A DNA stretch of 64,000 nucleotides. Origin: CAVQNQ01 sp963714205. Lineage in GTDB: Bacteria > Acidobacteriota > Terriglobia > Bryobacterales > Bryobacteraceae. Location: positions 868,001 through 932,000 of the forward strand of contig CAVQNQ010000004.1 in the NCBI GenBank assembly GCA_963714205.1, given 5' to 3'. The position numbers and the translations under genes are program-made. Positions 8,377-15,306 of the stretch are shown in pieces; positions within the stretch are counted from its first letter, which is position 1, and each line of letters starts with the position of its first letter. Below the pieces are notes generated by a model. The model searched no databases. It was not told where the DNA came from and saw nothing but the letters and a program-made list of their open reading frames with translations.

Positions 8377-9026
8377 ATGACTCCGCGCAGCACAAGTTAC
8401 AAATCCTCATTCTTGACGACCACGCTGTCGTGCGATGGGGCGTCAGGCAGATCCTTCGGGAGAACTTCGACCCTTTGTATTTCGGCGAAGGCAAGGCTGG
8501 GCCGGAAAGTCTAGATCTGGCGCGCAGCCAAGCGTGGGATCTGGTAATTGTCGCTATCGACCTGCCGGATAGAGAAGGACTCGATCTTCTGACTGAATTG
8601 AAGAGGATGCGTCCAGCCCAGCCGATCATCATATTTACCGGTCAAATGAAGTTCCGGGGCGCGGTAGGTGCCGTGACCGTTCGTACAGACGATAACTCCG
8701 AGGTGGCGAACAATCCTGACAGACCGGTCCCAGCGGTCCGTCAAGTCCCCGCAGATGGATCGAACACCCAGCCCATCATGGCCATGGAAGCGGAGTCGGA
8801 CCCGAAACCAAGCCAGAGGTGCCCCATCGATGGAAGGCTGTCCAACCGCGAACGCGAGGTCCTGAGGTTGATTGGCCTGGGCAAAACAGTGAAAGAGATC
8901 TCCGCTATCCTGGCGCTCAGCGGAAAAACCATCAGCACCTACCGGAGCCGCATTCTGATCAAGCTCGGATTGAAGACCACCGGTGAGTTGATCCGCTTCG
9001 CTGTCATGAACCGCCCGGCCGACTGA
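8373..9026 (+). CDS. atypical LuxR-type response regulator lacking the phospho-acceptor Asp
   Basis: About 217 residues from the GTG overlapping the small upstream frame; a TTG at 8340 with GGGAGG 13 bases upstream is the alternative. The N-terminus is a receiver (ILILDDHAVVRWG), but where the phospho-acceptor Asp should stand the sequence reads DLVIVAIDLPDREG, with Ala in its place. After FTG the usual beta5 Lys segment (G-Y-L-x-K) is absent and replaced by a polar, Pro-rich linker of about 60 residues. The C-terminus is an intact LuxR helix-turn-helix (LSNREREVLRLIGLG, TISTYRSRILIKLGL). It can bind DNA but probably does not use classical phosphorylation. No single-frame shift recovers the missing part, so the change looks evolved rather than a sequencing error. 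Confidence 0.8.
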   Translation: MNDSAQHKLQILILDDHAVVRWGVRQILRENFDPLYFGEGKAGPESLDLARSQAWDLVIVAIDLPDREGLDLLTELKRMRPAQPIIIFTGQMKFRGAVGAVTVRTDDNSEVANNPDRPVPAVRQVPADGSNTQPIMAMEAESDPKPSQRCPIDGRLSNREREVLRLIGLGKTVKEISAILALSGKTISTYRSRILIKLGLKTTGELIRFAVMNRPAD

Positions 9027-10153
9027 CAGCCTTCATGCAGGACAAACACCGACAGTCGAATACCGGCATCGGTCATGTCCCGGTCACGCCGATAACCATA
9101 GCGACAGGCCGCCGCAAACGCCGTTCCACGTCGAGGCGGTGACCGGCCTGCGCGGGAGGTGAGTCCCGGACGAACATGATCCCTAGCGTACCGTCTAACA
9201 TGTCTATCCTCGGGCGCGAACAATATTTGGGCGCCGCGAAGAGGATTCTGCGCCATGTCGCGAAGTTGGGTTCGGCCAACCCGAACATCTGGCGGAGGGT
9301 TGATGAGCTTCGTGCCGCGCGTTCCCGTGGATCGGCCACTTGGCCTTCATGGTGCCTGCCTTTGAACGCTGGCAGCGTTCAGCAAAGCGTGGAACGCGCC
9401 GCTAACGAGGCGGGCCGCACCCTCGCCAAGGCCGTCAAAAGGAACCGCGCCGGCCGACGGCTACGAAGACACGAGAAGGTCCGCGGATGTTTCCGCCTGA
9501 CGAGGTCGTCTTGTGGAAAGTCGGATGCAGAGTTGGGGCTGCGCTCCGGCTCGGCCGCGACCGGATCGAGCGGGCAGCTTGGGAGCGTAGCGAGGTTCGT
9601 CCCCACCTTCGCCGGGCGCACTGGCATTCGTTCTGGAGGGGCTCACGGTCGGAGCCCGGCAGCCGATCTCTCCGGATCAAATGGCTTCATCCCGTCCTTG
9701 TCAGGGCCCAAGATGCAGATCCTTTACCGATCATTCGTATCATCCGGCCAACCCGCTGAGCGGATGGGTGTCCTGATGTGGGACTTTCCAGGAAAAATAC
9801 TGACAGTGAAATACCGACGACAGCAGACATGGGGTATTTCTTCAGGCACGCCGATAAATGTAGTGAAACGGACAATGCGGCCTGGTTCTATTCAGCATGC
9901 TAAAAGATCCGCCAAATTGCGCAGATAGCCAAGGAGTCCGTCGTCCATACCGGGCGGGCGCCGCGGACGAAAGTCGAACTTTTCCAGCGGCCCATCCCAA
10001 GAAGCGGCGTGCTTCAGCCGATGAGATTATTGGCGTTGGAGTACCACGCCGAGAGGGTGCCCGAGAGTCTGCCAATTCTGCGGTCCGGGCGCGTGCCGCC
10101 GCGTGGATCCGCACCGGCAAGAAGAGTCTGAGGCGAGATACGAAGGAGCGCAA
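9027..10153. other. 1.1-kb stretch without a convincing gene
   Basis: The longest frame, on the plus strand at 9176-9928, has low-complexity Arg/Ser/Gly composition, no motif and no good ribosome binding site, so I reject it. The region holds a perfect 19-base palindrome at 9363-9381 and, nearer the porin gene, an AT-richer segment with AATACTGACAGTGAAATA at 9797-9814 that could be an operator. The last bases carry the GAAGGAG ribosome binding site of the porin gene. It may be a decayed gene or a long regulatory region. Confidence 0.5.
9363..9381. repeat. perfect 9-1-9 palindrome TGAACGCTG-G-CAGCGTTCA
   Basis: Two 9-base arms match exactly around a single G. A palindrome this long is unexpected by chance in a short intergenic region and fits a dimeric repressor or activator site, or a tight cruciform. 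The half-site spacing does not match the GAAC-N4-GTTC SOS box. The protein that would bind is unknown. Confidence 0.45.
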
Positions 10154-11350
10154 ATGGAAGCAAAGACGTTATCTCTGGCCGTGGCCCTATCCCTGGCTCC
10201 TGGCCTTTTACACGCACAATTCGACTTCAAGCTTGACGGGGCGAGCGTGCAAGTCCATAGCTTCGCATCCGAAGGCTTTGCATTGACTAACCAGAACAAC
10301 TATCTGACGATGAACACCACCGACGGGGCCTTCTTCACGGATTTCGGGTTGAATGTCTCGTCGAACATTACGGACAAACTTCGCGTGGGCGTACAGTTTT
10401 ATGATCGCGACATCGGCCACTTGCAGGAATGGCACCCGGTGGTGGATTGGGCCGTCGTGGACTACAAGTTTTCGGACTGGTTCGGCATTCGCGGTGGAAA
10501 AGTGAAGACCGCCCTGGGCCTCTACAACCAAACGCAGGACCAGGAATCCGTGCAAACGTGGGCGCTGATGCCCCAATCGGTTTACCCGCTGGATCTCCGC
10601 TCGCGGACGCTCACGCACACCGGACTCGACATTTACGGCCACGTCGGCCTGCGCCGCGCGGGCAGTCTTGGGTATACCATCTACGCGGGAAAGCGTCCGA
10701 ACGACACGCGTGACGGCCTTTACTATGCTTGGGCCGCCCAGGGATATCCGAACAACGCGTTTACGGGCAAGATGGCGGGCACGGATCTGCGGTGGACCCC
10801 GCCCTTGCCCGGCCTTATGCTGGGAGGCTCGTACGCCGCCATCAACGACAAGTACCACTTCACCGACGTGAGCAATGGGCCCACTCCCGTAGCCGGCACT
10901 CTGAACAGCACCACCATGTGGATCGCGTCGGCTTACGGCGAGTATTCCACCGGCAAGTGGCGCTTCAATGCGGAATATCGGAGAAACCTGTCGAAATACT
11001 TCCAGGTCGATCCCGATCCCGGTCAGACGGAACCATTTTGGTACAGCGACAAAGGGTGGTTCGTGTCGGCAGCCTACCAACTATCCAGGCGGATCGAGCT
11101 CGGAACCTATCACAGCCGGTACTATTTCGACGTTCACTCGTTTCCCGAAGCAAGTACTCATTACATCCGCGATTCGGTGGTGACCCTTCATTACACGGTC
11201 AATCGCCTCACGAGCGTGAAGGTGGAAGGGCATTTCATGGATGGCACTGGCGATCCCTACGGTTCTCACGGCTTCTATGACGCCGACAATCCCCAGGGTC
11301 TGAAGCCGACGACGAACATGCTGGTGATCCGGATCGGGTACAGCTTATGA
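10154..11350 (+). CDS. outer-membrane beta-barrel (porin-like) protein
   Basis: 398 residues from an ATG with GAAGGAG at ideal spacing. A signal peptide (LSLAVALSLAPGLLHA, cut near 21) precedes a mature protein made of alternating polar/hydrophobic strands rich in Tyr, Trp and Gly (RVGVQFYDRDIG, WRFNAEYRRNL, LVIRIGYSL at the end), the pattern of an outer-membrane barrel of about 16 strands. It starts a three-gene operon with a small periplasmic binding protein and a chemoreceptor, which points to uptake or sensing of a solute that first crosses the outer membrane here. The related gene trio in proteobacteria is linked with phosphate-type binding folds, but the ligand is unknown. Confidence 0.75.
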   Translation: MEAKTLSLAVALSLAPGLLHAQFDFKLDGASVQVHSFASEGFALTNQNNYLTMNTTDGAFFTDFGLNVSSNITDKLRVGVQFYDRDIGHLQEWHPVVDWAVVDYKFSDWFGIRGGKVKTALGLYNQTQDQESVQTWALMPQSVYPLDLRSRTLTHTGLDIYGHVGLRRAGSLGYTIYAGKRPNDTRDGLYYAWAAQGYPNNAFTGKMAGTDLRWTPPLPGLMLGGSYAAINDKYHFTDVSNGPTPVAGTLNSTTMWIASAYGEYSTGKWRFNAEYRRNLSKYFQVDPDPGQTEPFWYSDKGWFVSAAYQLSRRIELGTYHSRYYFDVHSFPEASTHYIRDSVVTLHYTVNRLTSVKVEGHFMDGTGDPYGSHGFYDADNPQGLKPTTNMLVIRIGYSL

Positions 11351-11387
11351 GGCGGGCAGCGAATCAAGGGATGCACGGAGAAATACA

Positions 11388-11810
11388 ATGAAATGCGTAA
11401 AATCCTTTTTCACTCTGGCGGCCGCGGGTTTTCTGCTCATTACCAGCGCTCGCGCCGGCGATGTCAAGGTGGTCGCGAACAACAGCGTCACCGTATCTTC
11501 CATCTCGGCCGACGACCTGATAGGCGTCTTTTTGATGACAAAATCATCGCTGAGTGGCGGCCACGTGGAGCCGGTGGTGGAGCAGGGTGGTCCGGCACAC
11601 GAAGGCTTTCTGAAAGAATACATTCACAAGACTGCTCAGGCGCTGCAAAATTATTATCGTTCGCAACTGCTTGCGGGCAACGCCTCCATGCCAAAGATCC
11701 TGGGATCCGACGCTGAAGTTGTCGAATACGTCGCGAAAACCAAGGGTGCCATCGGCTACGTCGGGGCCAGCGCCAGCGCCGAGGGAGTCAAGATTCTGGA
11801 AGTGAAGTGA
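11388..11810 (+). CDS. small PstS-like periplasmic binding protein
   Basis: 140 residues with a clear signal peptide ending ARA near 23. The mature part, VKVVANNSVTVSSISADDLIGVFL, then YRSQLLAG and a C-terminal VEYVAKTKGAIGYVGASA, matches the short PBP-like domain related to PstS: the conserved IFL step after the first strand, and the GAIGYV motif near the end. At less than half the length of a full PstS it is a one-domain binding protein, probably a ligand sensor or partner rather than an ABC transporter component, and no permease or ATPase lies next to it. It sits between the porin and chemoreceptor genes with gaps of 37 and 10 bases, so co-transcription is almost certain. Confidence 0.75.
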   Translation: MKCVKSFFTLAAAGFLLITSARAGDVKVVANNSVTVSSISADDLIGVFLMTKSSLSGGHVEPVVEQGGPAHEGFLKEYIHKTAQALQNYYRSQLLAGNASMPKILGSDAEVVEYVAKTKGAIGYVGASASAEGVKILEVK

Positions 11811-11820
11811 GGGGAGAACC

Positions 11821-13248
11821 ATGCACCGCTTCAATATCACGACAAAGATCTGGCTCAGTGTGGGCGTTTTCATCCTTGGCTACGTTCTGTCGACGACGCT
11901 GACCCAAATTCAAAACCGGCAAGCCCGCACGTCGTTGAAGGCCACGTCCCAGGCCCTGTTTCCGGCGGCCCAGCGGAGCCAGGATGCGGTGGCGGCGTTT
12001 GAACGCATGGCCAAGGCGCTGGCCGACGCAGTCATTGTTCAGGACGCTTCCGGCCTCGACCGGGCTGCCGAGGACGGCCAGCAGGCTGTGGCCGGCCTGA
12101 ACGCGGTCGGCGCTATCCCGGGGCTCGCCGCCGAGCGTTCGGCCGAGGCCCGGCGGCTGGCCTCGGCAGTCGACCAGCTGCTGGCAGAATCGCGAAGTAC
12201 GTACGGAGCGGCTATGACCGGAACATTGACATCCACAACCCAGGACCAGATGCGCGCCCTGGCTTCACGCAACAAGGAGATCAGGGCCTCGCTTACGCAG
12301 TTGAAGGATCGGTTGGCATCCGACCTCAAACAACAGTTGAGTACGTTGGAAGAGGCGTCGGCGAGCCAGAGTTTGTCGACGCTCATCGTTTTTGCCGTAA
12401 CGCTGGTGGTGGCGGGAGCGATTGTCCACATGACGATCCGGCGGTCGATCACCGGCCCGGTGGTTCGGGTGATCGGTGGCGTCCAAGATGCATCCGACGA
12501 AGTGGCCCGAGCTTCAGAGAATATGACTAATTCCGGCAAGGAAGTTGCCAGCAGTGCACAGCAACAGGCGGCCTGCATTGAAGAGACATCGGCGTCACTG
12601 GAAGAGATTTCCGCTACCGCCGGTCAGAACGCGGAGCGGGCGGGCGAAGCCGACCGCCTGATGAAAGAGGCGCGGCAAACGGTGGAGCGAGCCACGAGCG
12701 CGATGCATGACCTCACATCGTCGATGAAGCGGATCTCCAAGTCCAGCGACGAAGTCGCCAGGGTCCTGAAGGATATCGACGGAATCGCCTTTCATACGAA
12801 TATTCTGGCGCTGAACGCGGCGGTGGAAGCGGCTCGGGCGGGAGAAACGGGCGCCGGCTTCAGCGTGGTGGCTGACGAGGTGCGCGCGCTGGCGCACCGC
12901 GCGGCTGAGGCGGCAGGCACCAGTGGCGCGATCGTGCAGCAGACCTTGGGTGACGTGTCCAACGGCGTTGAACTGGTGGGGCACGCGCAAGCGGCGTTTC
13001 AGGAAGTTTCGGCCAAGATCGCGCAAGGAACTCAGGTTGTCAGCGAGATTGCCGCGAGTAATCGCGAGCAGACACGGGGCATCACGCATATCGGCGAGGC
13101 CATCAGACAAATTGAATCGCTTACCCGGCGGAATGTCTCCACCGCACAGCAAACGGCCGACGGAGCATCGGCGATGACTTCCCAGGTGGCGAACACGCGA
13201 CGATACCTGGATGAGCTTGAGGCAGTGGTGGGTTTGAGGAGTGTGTAA
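11821..13248 (+). CDS. methyl-accepting chemotaxis protein
   Basis: 475 residues with GGGGAG before the ATG. Transmembrane helix 1 is at about 10-28, followed by a periplasmic helical bundle of about 160 residues, transmembrane helix 2 (STLIVFAVTLVVAGAIVHM, about 185-205), a short HAMP-like segment, and a long coiled-coil signalling domain. The domain contains the highly conserved hairpin tip, HTNILALNAAVEAARAGE with GFSVVADEVRALA. Gln/Glu pairs in the flanking helices could be methylation sites. It should drive CheA or a related kinase, though no che genes are in the window. Its placement behind a porin and a binding protein suggests it reads ligand occupancy of that binding protein. Confidence 0.9.
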   Translation: MHRFNITTKIWLSVGVFILGYVLSTTLTQIQNRQARTSLKATSQALFPAAQRSQDAVAAFERMAKALADAVIVQDASGLDRAAEDGQQAVAGLNAVGAIPGLAAERSAEARRLASAVDQLLAESRSTYGAAMTGTLTSTTQDQMRALASRNKEIRASLTQLKDRLASDLKQQLSTLEEASASQSLSTLIVFAVTLVVAGAIVHMTIRRSITGPVVRVIGGVQDASDEVARASENMTNSGKEVASSAQQQAACIEETSASLEEISATAGQNAERAGEADRLMKEARQTVERATSAMHDLTSSMKRISKSSDEVARVLKDIDGIAFHTNILALNAAVEAARAGETGAGFSVVADEVRALAHRAAEAAGTSGAIVQQTLGDVSNGVELVGHAQAAFQEVSAKIAQGTQVVSEIAASNREQTRGITHIGEAIRQIESLTRRNVSTAQQTADGASAMTSQVANTRRYLDELEAVVGLRSV

Positions 13249-13262
13249 GGCGCTCTCCGAAT

Positions 13263-13955
13263 CTACCCCGCGGCGGCGGTGATGCCCTTGGCGGCCTGTT
13301 CGATCAGCGCCGCGACAGCCGCTGGCTGGGACACATAGATGGCGTGGCTGCCCTTGACCTCTACGACCCTGGAACCCGCCCGCTTGGACATGGCACGTTG
13401 GGCATCAGGCGGGATCATCTTATCCTCGGTGGCGACAAGGTACCAACTTGGCTTGTTCCTCCACGCCGCTTCACTGATCGTACCGCTGAGAGCTGCCACA
13501 CCCCAAGGGACCTGGGAGTCGGCCATGAACGCGGCCTTCTCAGCGTCCGCATCAGCCGCGAATGAGGCCGCGAATTTCGTCCGGTCCAGAAACAGATAGC
13601 CGTCCTGCGGAGGCAGAATTGGTGGAACGGGCGCACCGGGCGGCGGATTTTGGATAAGTGTAGCCACGGACTCGCCTTTGTCCGGAGCAAAGGCGGTGAT
13701 GTACACAAGGCGCGCCACTTTCGGATCGTTGCCGGCTTCGGTGATAACTGCTCCACCATAAGAGTGGCCCACGAGAATTGAGTCCCCATCCAGAGATGCA
13801 AGAGTCCGCTTGGTAACAGCCACATCGTCCTCCAACGAAATGGTTGGATTTTGGACAATGCTGACGTTGTAACCGTTCTTCTTCAGGATCTTGTAGACGC
13901 CCTCCCAGCCGGCGCCGTCCACAAAACCACCATGAACCAAAACGACGTTTTTCAT
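13263..13955 (-). CDS. alpha/beta-hydrolase (EstC-like esterase)
   Basis: 230 residues. VLVHGGFVDGAGW forms the oxyanion-hole segment, GHSYGG at 63-68 carries the nucleophile Ser65, and GSHAIYVSQP near the end supplies the catalytic His. These mark the alpha/beta-hydrolase superfamily, close to EstC-type esterases and other small-ester hydrolases of about 230 residues. No signal peptide is present. The substrate is unknown. The start has GGGAGGGGAGAG just upstream, and a TATATACT motif lies about 34 bases upstream on the coding strand. It is convergent with the chemoreceptor gene, 14 bases apart, and not part of that operon. Confidence 0.85.
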   Translation of the reverse strand: MKNVVLVHGGFVDGAGWEGVYKILKKNGYNVSIVQNPTISLEDDVAVTKRTLASLDGDSILVGHSYGGAVITEAGNDPKVARLVYITAFAPDKGESVATLIQNPPPGAPVPPILPPQDGYLFLDRTKFAASFAADADAEKAAFMADSQVPWGVAALSGTISEAAWRNKPSWYLVATEDKMIPPDAQRAMSKRAGSRVVEVKGSHAIYVSQPAAVAALIEQAAKGITAAAG

Positions 13956-14315
13956 ACTCTCCCCTCCCTATTCAGAATATCTTCCCGGAGTATATAGCAC
14001 GAGCGAGAATTATCGCCACGATCCCAGCGATTCGCCGTACACGCAGGGGAGGCACAAGGACGCAAAACGCACTGAAGGTAGATGGAATCCGTGCCCGCCC
14101 ATACTATGGCGGCCTTGAAAGGGCAGTCGTCAACGGGTGGGGCCGCATGGACAACGGGCCGCCGCTGGCATGCACGCGCACAAGGGTTACCGACAATCGC
14201 ACTACAATGGAGACGAGAGCAGTTGGACCACTGGGTGGCCGCCGGTCCACGACCTCATTTTAAGACTAATGAAGCGTGCCGGGGCTCGAGGGACAGAGAG
14301 TGAAAGGAGGCCCGC
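13956..14315. other. divergent intergenic region
   Basis: 360 bases between the divergently read hydrolase and NmrA-like genes. The hydrolase side holds a purine-rich ribosome binding site and the motif TATATACT (minus strand, 13989-13996), which may be a promoter -10 or an operator half-site. The other side ends in the strong AAAGGAGG of the NmrA-like gene at 14304-14311. Short open frames in between have no support. Confidence 0.5.
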
Positions 14316-15218
14316 ATGTACGTTATCACCGGAGCAACCGGGAATGTCGGCAGCGTAATCGCGAGAACGCTGCTTGCCAAAGGTCAAAAGGTCCGCACGA
14401 TCGCGAGGAATGTCGATCGTTTGCAGGCCCTCGCCGCTGACGGCGCAGAGCCATTTGCCTGTGAGCTTACAGATGCCGCGGCGCTAGCCAAAGCCTTCGC
14501 CGGCGCATCCGGGGTATACGTAATGATTCCACCGAATTTACAAACCCAGGATTACAGAGCCTGGCAGGATCGCGTCAGCGATGCCACCGCGACCGCGATC
14601 GAGCGCGCGGGTGTCGCGAACGCCGTGTCACTGAGCAGCGTCGGAGCCGACAAACCGGAGGGAACGGGCCCGGTAGTGGGACTGTATCGTCTGGAACAAA
14701 AGCTCAATCGGATCTCCGGATTGAACGTGCTCCACCTGCGAGCCGGCTACTTCATGGAGAACACGCTCGCTCAGATCGGGGTCATTCGAACGATGGGCAT
14801 CATGGCCGGCCCGCTCCGTCCCAATCTCGGGATCGCAATGATCGCCACGCGCGACATCGGAGACGCGGCCGCCGCCGCGCTTCTGAAGCTCGACTTCAGC
14901 GGCCGGCAGGCGCGCGAGTTACTGGGACAGCGCGACCTCAGTATGACCGAAGCAGCCGCCATCATCGGGAACGCCATTGGCAAGCCGGAACTCACCTATG
15001 CAATGGCGCCGGACGAGCAACTCAGACCGGCGCTCATGCAGGCCGGCCTGTCGGAGAACATGGTGAATCTGTTGCTCGAAATGTCCGCGGCGATGAACTC
15101 GGGCCACATGAGACCGCTTGAGCCGCGCTCGCCGCAAAACACGACGCCGACGTCGTACGAGACGTTTGTGGCGGAAGAGTTTGTTCCCCGCTACCGCGGC
15201 GCGGCTGGCACGGCTTGA
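14316..15218 (+). CDS. NmrA-like NAD(P)-binding reductase
   Basis: 300 residues. The N-terminus YVITGATGNVGSVIARTLL is an atypical short-chain dehydrogenase Rossmann fold with GATGNVG binding the nucleotide. A central LSSVGADKPEGTG follows, and the Tyr-x3-Lys pair is not evident, as in NmrA/HSCARG proteins, which sense NADPH or reduce small quinone-like substrates. The conserved HLRAGYFMEN after it is typical of this group. The start has AAAGGAGG five bases upstream. It stands alone between the divergent hydrolase and the convergent phosphoketolase. Confidence 0.85.
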   Translation: MYVITGATGNVGSVIARTLLAKGQKVRTIARNVDRLQALAADGAEPFACELTDAAALAKAFAGASGVYVMIPPNLQTQDYRAWQDRVSDATATAIERAGVANAVSLSSVGADKPEGTGPVVGLYRLEQKLNRISGLNVLHLRAGYFMENTLAQIGVIRTMGIMAGPLRPNLGIAMIATRDIGDAAAAALLKLDFSGRQARELLGQRDLSMTEAAAIIGNAIGKPELTYAMAPDEQLRPALMQAGLSENMVNLLLEMSAAMNSGHMRPLEPRSPQNTTPTSYETFVAEEFVPRYRGAAGTA

Positions 15219-15306
15219 ATTCCGCCGCCATCGGCAGGTAGTCGCGCACCGTTTACCGGCCTCTTCAGCGCTGCTATTGCGTGCTCTGGTTGAAGAGACG
15301 TTCTGC

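Noticed and set aside
9363..9381. SOS (LexA) box
   Set aside because: The GAAC/GTTC half-sites are nine bases apart, not four, so the palindrome does not match known SOS sites.
9176..9928. 250-codon frame in the gene-poor stretch
   Set aside because: Composition is Arg/Ser/Gly-rich without any domain or fold pattern, and there is no good ribosome binding site.
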